Of a DNA stretch of 9,185 bases, positions 6,435 through 9,185 are shown one piece after another. The DNA is from an uncultured Bacteroidales bacterium (GTDB taxonomy: Bacteria; Bacteroidota; Bacteroidia; Bacteroidales; P3), in contig CAMNIH010000069.1 in the NCBI GenBank assembly GCA_946540365.1, forward strand, positions 1 to 9,185, in the 5' to 3' direction. Each line of letters starts with the position of its first letter. Positions within the stretch are counted from its first letter, which is position 1. The position numbers and the translations under genes were made by a program. The notes beneath the pieces were generated by a model. The model was not told the DNA's origin. It made no database searches and was given only the letters and a program-made list of their open reading frames with translations.

Positions 6435-6743
6435 CTATTTCTTCTTGCTTTTAGTTACCGGCTTGTCGCTCACCACTTGTGTGTCGTAACCAATTTTCTT
6501 CATGGCCGCCTGCAGGGTTTTGACGTCGGTCTTTTTGGCATTGTAGGTGATGACCACCGTCTGTTTCTCGACACTTGTCTCGATTTTCACTATGCCCTTT
6601 TCGAAGCGCATATTTTTCTTGATCTTGTTCTCGCAATTGGCACAATGCATCTGAGGCGTCGGGGTGAGAACCAACTCGTGCAAATCTTTGCCGCCTGCCA
6701 GGAGCAGCAGGCTCGTCATAATGGCTAAAAGGATATGTTTCAT
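6435..6743 (-). CDS. Exported heavy-metal-associated (HMA) domain protein
   Basis: A protein of 102 residues. A hydrophobic N-terminal segment (about 3-17, LLAIMTSLLLLAGG) is a signal peptide or membrane anchor, so the domain should sit in the periplasm. Residues about 24-92 form an HMA (CopZ/MerP-like) fold. The metal-binding loop is MHCANCENK, with Cys34 and Cys37, and IVKIETSVEKQTVVITYNAK and LQAAMKKIGYDTQV supply the following strands and helix. The tail is basic (KSKKK). Such proteins bind Cu(I) or related soft metals and pass them between partners. It begins 16 bases after the TonB receptor stop and ends 9 bases before the carboxypeptidase start, so it should share a transcript with both. 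A TonB receptor next to an HMA protein is, as I recall, a recurrent pairing in Bacteroidetes. The metal cannot be told from sequence. Confidence 0.88.
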   Translation of the reverse strand: MKHILLAIMTSLLLLAGGKDLHELVLTPTPQMHCANCENKIKKNMRFEKGIVKIETSVEKQTVVITYNAKKTDVKTLQAAMKKIGYDTQVVSDKPVTKSKKK

Positions 6744-6759
6744 ATTAATAGATTTTAAA

Positions 6760-8733
6760 TTACATTCTCCAGAGGTTCAGTCGAATACCGCCGTAGGCCA
6801 TAATGCCGCGCACCGGCCCCCAGATCATCGTGGGGTCGAACGTGGGACTCCAGGGGTTCTCGGCCCCATAGACAGGGTTCGGCTGACGGTAGTTGGTCAG
6901 ATTCTCGCCGCCCAGATAGATCGAGAAATGGCGGAACTCACGGGTGATCTGCATGTTGATTTGCGGGTAGGCCGGGAATGTCTCGTCCCACGAGGGGGTG
7001 CCGTCGGCCAGAATGTAGGGTGTCGGCATACGGCCCGGGCCGTTGAGCTGCAGTGTGAAATCGACCTGCCAGAGGCCCATCATGGGCTTCCAAGAGAGAG
7101 TCAGCAAACCCTTGTAACGGCTCTGCAAGGGCTTCTCCATCAGCACGCCGCCGTAGGTACACATCACCTTGTTGTAGCGTATGGCGGCCATCACTTCCAG
7201 TTCGTCGACAATCGGATAGGTGGCATCGACCTGGAATGTGTGCGAGAACGAGCGCCCGTCCAGGTCGTGTATGCTGACATGCAGCGGATCGCTGTCGTAG
7301 TCGACCACCGCCTGGTGGATAAACGAAGTGTAATAGTATTCGGCGTTGACCGTCAGGCTGTTGCCGCCCAACGGGATGTAGAACACGGCACTCATGCCGC
7401 TGTTCCAGGCCTCCTCCGGCGTCAAGGAGCAGGGAAGCACCGAGTCCATGCGGCCCGAGGCCAGGAGATAGTGGTACTCGGCGCGGGGATGCACGGGCCG
7501 GTAGCCCTTGCCGGTCGAGGCGCGCAGGGTCACCCAGTCGGCCGCCATCCATTTGACATGCAGCCTCGGGGTGACAAACCAGTGGCTTTCAGCCGCCGAG
7601 CTGTAGAAACGGTCGGCCCTCAGGCCCGCCATCAGGGTGAAGCGGTAGTCGGGCTTGAAGGTGTATTGAGCGTAGGCACCGGGGGTTACCTCGCTCCACT
7701 CCTCCCCCATCTCGTAGCGGTCGGCGTTGAGACTGAGGCCCGTAGAGAGATTATGGGCGTCGTTGAAGTCGTGTTCGAGCATCAGCTGGGTCGTCAACGC
7801 CCGCTGGTCGAAGAGGGAACTCCGACGGCCGAAGACCGTCGCCATGTCGTAGGTGCCGGCCGTGGCCGTGAGGGCCACATTGGTGTTGTGCTCCTTGTTG
7901 AGCAGAAGGGCGTGCTTCATGTAGGCCTCCCAGCGGTTGATGTCCACCGACGCCATGTAGCGCCCGTTGATATCGCCCGCCTGGCCACCCTGACGATCGT
8001 TGCCCATGTACCCCACCCCGGCGTGCATCACGTAGCGTCCGCGGCGGTACTTCCAGCGGTTCTGCAGGTGGAGCTGCTCCACCGCCGGCATGTCGACCCA
8101 GCCGTCGCCGTTGGCATCGTGGCGCATAAAGTCCTTCTCGTAGTGTCCCACCAGCTCGGTACTTAAGTATTTGTTCAGGTGAACGTTGGCCACAACGTTA
8201 CCCTCCCCTTTCAGGTGGCTGTCGCCGTAGAGGTTGAGCAACACCCCCTGCTCCTCGTCGGGCTTGAGGTATTCCACGTCGATCTGGCCGGTGATACTCT
8301 GGTAGCCCTGCTTGACGCTCGAGGTACCTTTGCTGACCGAGATGCTGTGCATCCAGCTTCCGGGCACGAAATCAAGCATGTAGGGCTGCATGGCGCCACC
8401 CATCATGGGCAGACCCTCGACGAGCATCTGCACATACTGTCCGCTGAGGCCCAGGAGTTTGATCTGTCGGGCTCCCACCGAAGCATCACTGTAGTTGACG
8501 TCGACCGAGGGGTTGTTGACGAAGCTCTCGCCCAGGTTGCAGCATGCCGCCCGGAAGAGTTCGTCCTGGCCGATCTCGCTGCCGTTCACAGCGCCGGCCA
8601 TGCGTTTCACCCCCTCGCCCTTCGATCTTATTTCAACTGCATCGAGCGTCGTGGTACGCGTAGTATCAACACGTTGCGCCTGCACACCTGCCGTCGCTGC
8701 CAGCAGTCCGATAATTACGATTGCTTTTTTCAT
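6760..8733 (-). CDS. TonB-dependent outer-membrane receptor, putative metal uptake
   Basis: A protein of 657 residues. Residues 1-19 are a signal peptide (cleavage before QRVDTT). The plug domain covers about 28-155, with the family segment ELFRAACCNLGESF (Cys64-Cys65), NPSVDVNYSD, the QIKLLGLSGQYVQMLVEGLP stretch, and ISVSKGTSSVKQGYQSITG. The beta-barrel fills about 160-657, ending in GIRLNLWRM. The CarboxypepD_reg domain often placed before the plug in this phylum is absent. A Met-rich patch PMMGGAMQPYM (109-119) and the double Cys in the plug suggest soft-metal binding. DANGDGW (206-212) looks like a calcium-type DxNxDG loop. It would import a ligand across the outer membrane with TonB energy. 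The start at 8733 is set by the signal peptide and the ATGA overlap with the upstream oxidoreductase stop. The downstream HMA gene supports a metal role; copper is an inference. Confidence 0.9.
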   Translation of the reverse strand: MKKAIVIIGLLAATAGVQAQRVDTTRTTTLDAVEIRSKGEGVKRMAGAVNGSEIGQDELFRAACCNLGESFVNNPSVDVNYSDASVGARQIKLLGLSGQYVQMLVEGLPMMGGAMQPYMLDFVPGSWMHSISVSKGTSSVKQGYQSITGQIDVEYLKPDEEQGVLLNLYGDSHLKGEGNVVANVHLNKYLSTELVGHYEKDFMRHDANGDGWVDMPAVEQLHLQNRWKYRRGRYVMHAGVGYMGNDRQGGQAGDINGRYMASVDINRWEAYMKHALLLNKEHNTNVALTATAGTYDMATVFGRRSSLFDQRALTTQLMLEHDFNDAHNLSTGLSLNADRYEMGEEWSEVTPGAYAQYTFKPDYRFTLMAGLRADRFYSSAAESHWFVTPRLHVKWMAADWVTLRASTGKGYRPVHPRAEYHYLLASGRMDSVLPCSLTPEEAWNSGMSAVFYIPLGGNSLTVNAEYYYTSFIHQAVVDYDSDPLHVSIHDLDGRSFSHTFQVDATYPIVDELEVMAAIRYNKVMCTYGGVLMEKPLQSRYKGLLTLSWKPMMGLWQVDFTLQLNGPGRMPTPYILADGTPSWDETFPAYPQINMQITREFRHFSIYLGGENLTNYRQPNPVYGAENPWSPTFDPTMIWGPVRGIMAYGGIRLNLWRM

Positions 8734-9185
8734 TTCACTTCGTTTTCCAACACTTCCATGATGGCTTTGGCCGCTTTGCGACCGGCCCCCATGGCGAGGA
8801 TCACCGTGGCGGCACCGCTGACGGCGTCGCCACCGGCAAAGATATACTTGCGGCTGGTCTGACCGTTCTCGTCGGCCTTGATGCCGCCCCAAGGCTCACA
8901 ATCGAGGCCCGGAGTGGAAGTGCGAATCAAGGGATTGGGGCTGGTGCCGAGAGCTGCCACGATGGTGTCGGCCTCGATATCTGTCTCGCTACCAGCGATA
9001 GCGGAGAACCGACGACGGCCCGAAGCGTCGGGCTCGCCCATCTCCATCTTCACGCACCGCAGAGCACGGACCGTGCCGTCTTGGTTGCCAAGAATCTGTA
9101 GTGGAGCCGTCTGGAACATGAACTGAACACCCTCCTCCATGGCGTGGTGTACCTCCTCGCGGCGGGCCGGCATGTCCTGCTCGCC
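8730..9185 (-). CDS. GltD/NfnB-like NADPH flavin oxidoreductase, C-terminal part
   Basis: Only the last 151 codons are in the window; the start lies beyond the right edge. The frame opens with GEQDMPARREEVHHAMEEG, which is highly typical of the glutamate synthase small-subunit (GltD/GltA) family, continues with MGEPDASGRRR and TIVAALGTSPNPLI, and ends with the FAD-binding stretch IFAGGDAVSGAATVILAMG (Asp contacts the flavin in this family) and AGRKAAKAI. Family members either transfer electrons from NADPH in glutamate synthase or form the large subunit NfnB of the ferredoxin:NADP transhydrogenase, which in Bacteroidetes is often fused to the NfnA part. The missing N-terminus prevents a choice. 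The stop codon TGA at 8730-8732 overlaps the receptor start as ATGA, which implies translational coupling. This is an unexpected partner for a TonB receptor. Confidence 0.9.
   Translation of the reverse strand, partial: GEQDMPARREEVHHAMEEGVQFMFQTAPLQILGNQDGTVRALRCVKMEMGEPDASGRRRFSAIAGSETDIEADTIVAALGTSPNPLIRTSTPGLDCEPWGGIKADENGQTSRKYIFAGGDAVSGAATVILAMGAGRKAAKAIMEVLENEVK

Noticed and set aside
6664..8166. Open frame of 500 codons on the + strand
   Set aside because: It is antisense to the TonB receptor, rich in His, Val, Arg and Gly as expected for the complement of GC-rich codons, and has no recognisable domain.
8837..8844. TATCTTTG on the - strand, about 100 bases before the receptor start
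   Set aside because: No TTTG stands 19-21 bases upstream, and the bases encode the conserved YIFAGG of the oxidoreductase, so the match is explained by protein sequence.
8734..8892. Upstream in-frame extension of the TonB receptor
   Set aside because: It lies inside the oxidoreductase gene in another frame, while the signal peptide begins at the ATG ending at 8733.

Overview
The window looks like a chromosomal piece of a member of the order Bacteroidales (phylum Bacteroidota), probably a Prevotella-like or related lineage with a type IX secretion system (T9SS). Three things point there. A textbook Bacteroidetes promoter (TTTG, 20 bases, TATCTTTG) lies in front of argS. The arginyl-tRNA synthetase closely resembles Bacteroides/Prevotella enzymes as I remember them. 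A metallocarboxypeptidase carries the C-terminal sorting domain used by T9SS. No tRNA, rRNA, insertion sequence or CRISPR array was seen, and no gap between genes exceeds 300 bases.

Left part, + strand. A 5'-truncated gene of unknown function (2-484) runs into the start codon of a second gene (481-1836) through a 4-base ATGA overlap. The second gene encodes an exported protein with DYS-type head repeats and a probable C-terminal outer-membrane beta-barrel. The truncated gene contains an in-frame linker expanded by two copies of a GC-rich palindromic element. A strong terminator (1861-1905) ends this unit, and its T tract also supplies the -33 element of the argS promoter. argS (1955-3733) is followed three bases later by an acyl-ACP thioesterase gene (3737-4465), and a second strong terminator closes that pair.

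Right part, - strand, transcribed from the right edge towards the middle. The order is: a partial GltD/NfnB-like flavin oxidoreductase; a TonB-dependent receptor with a Cys-Cys and Met-rich plug (ATGA overlap with the gene before it); a small exported heavy-metal-associated (HMA) CxxC protein 16 bases later; a T9SS-sorted M14 metallocarboxypeptidase 9 bases later; and, after a 67-base AT-rich gap, a small lipoprotein. The tight spacing suggests one transcription unit through the carboxypeptidase. The receptor plus HMA pair suggests metal (possibly copper) handling at the envelope. The roles of the oxidoreductase and the peptidase in such a unit are unclear and make this the most interesting part of the window. 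The two sides converge at 4466-4615.

Base composition is uneven. The oxidoreductase, receptor, argS and the 481-1836 gene are GC-rich, while the thioesterase, lipoprotein and carboxypeptidase are visibly more AT-rich.
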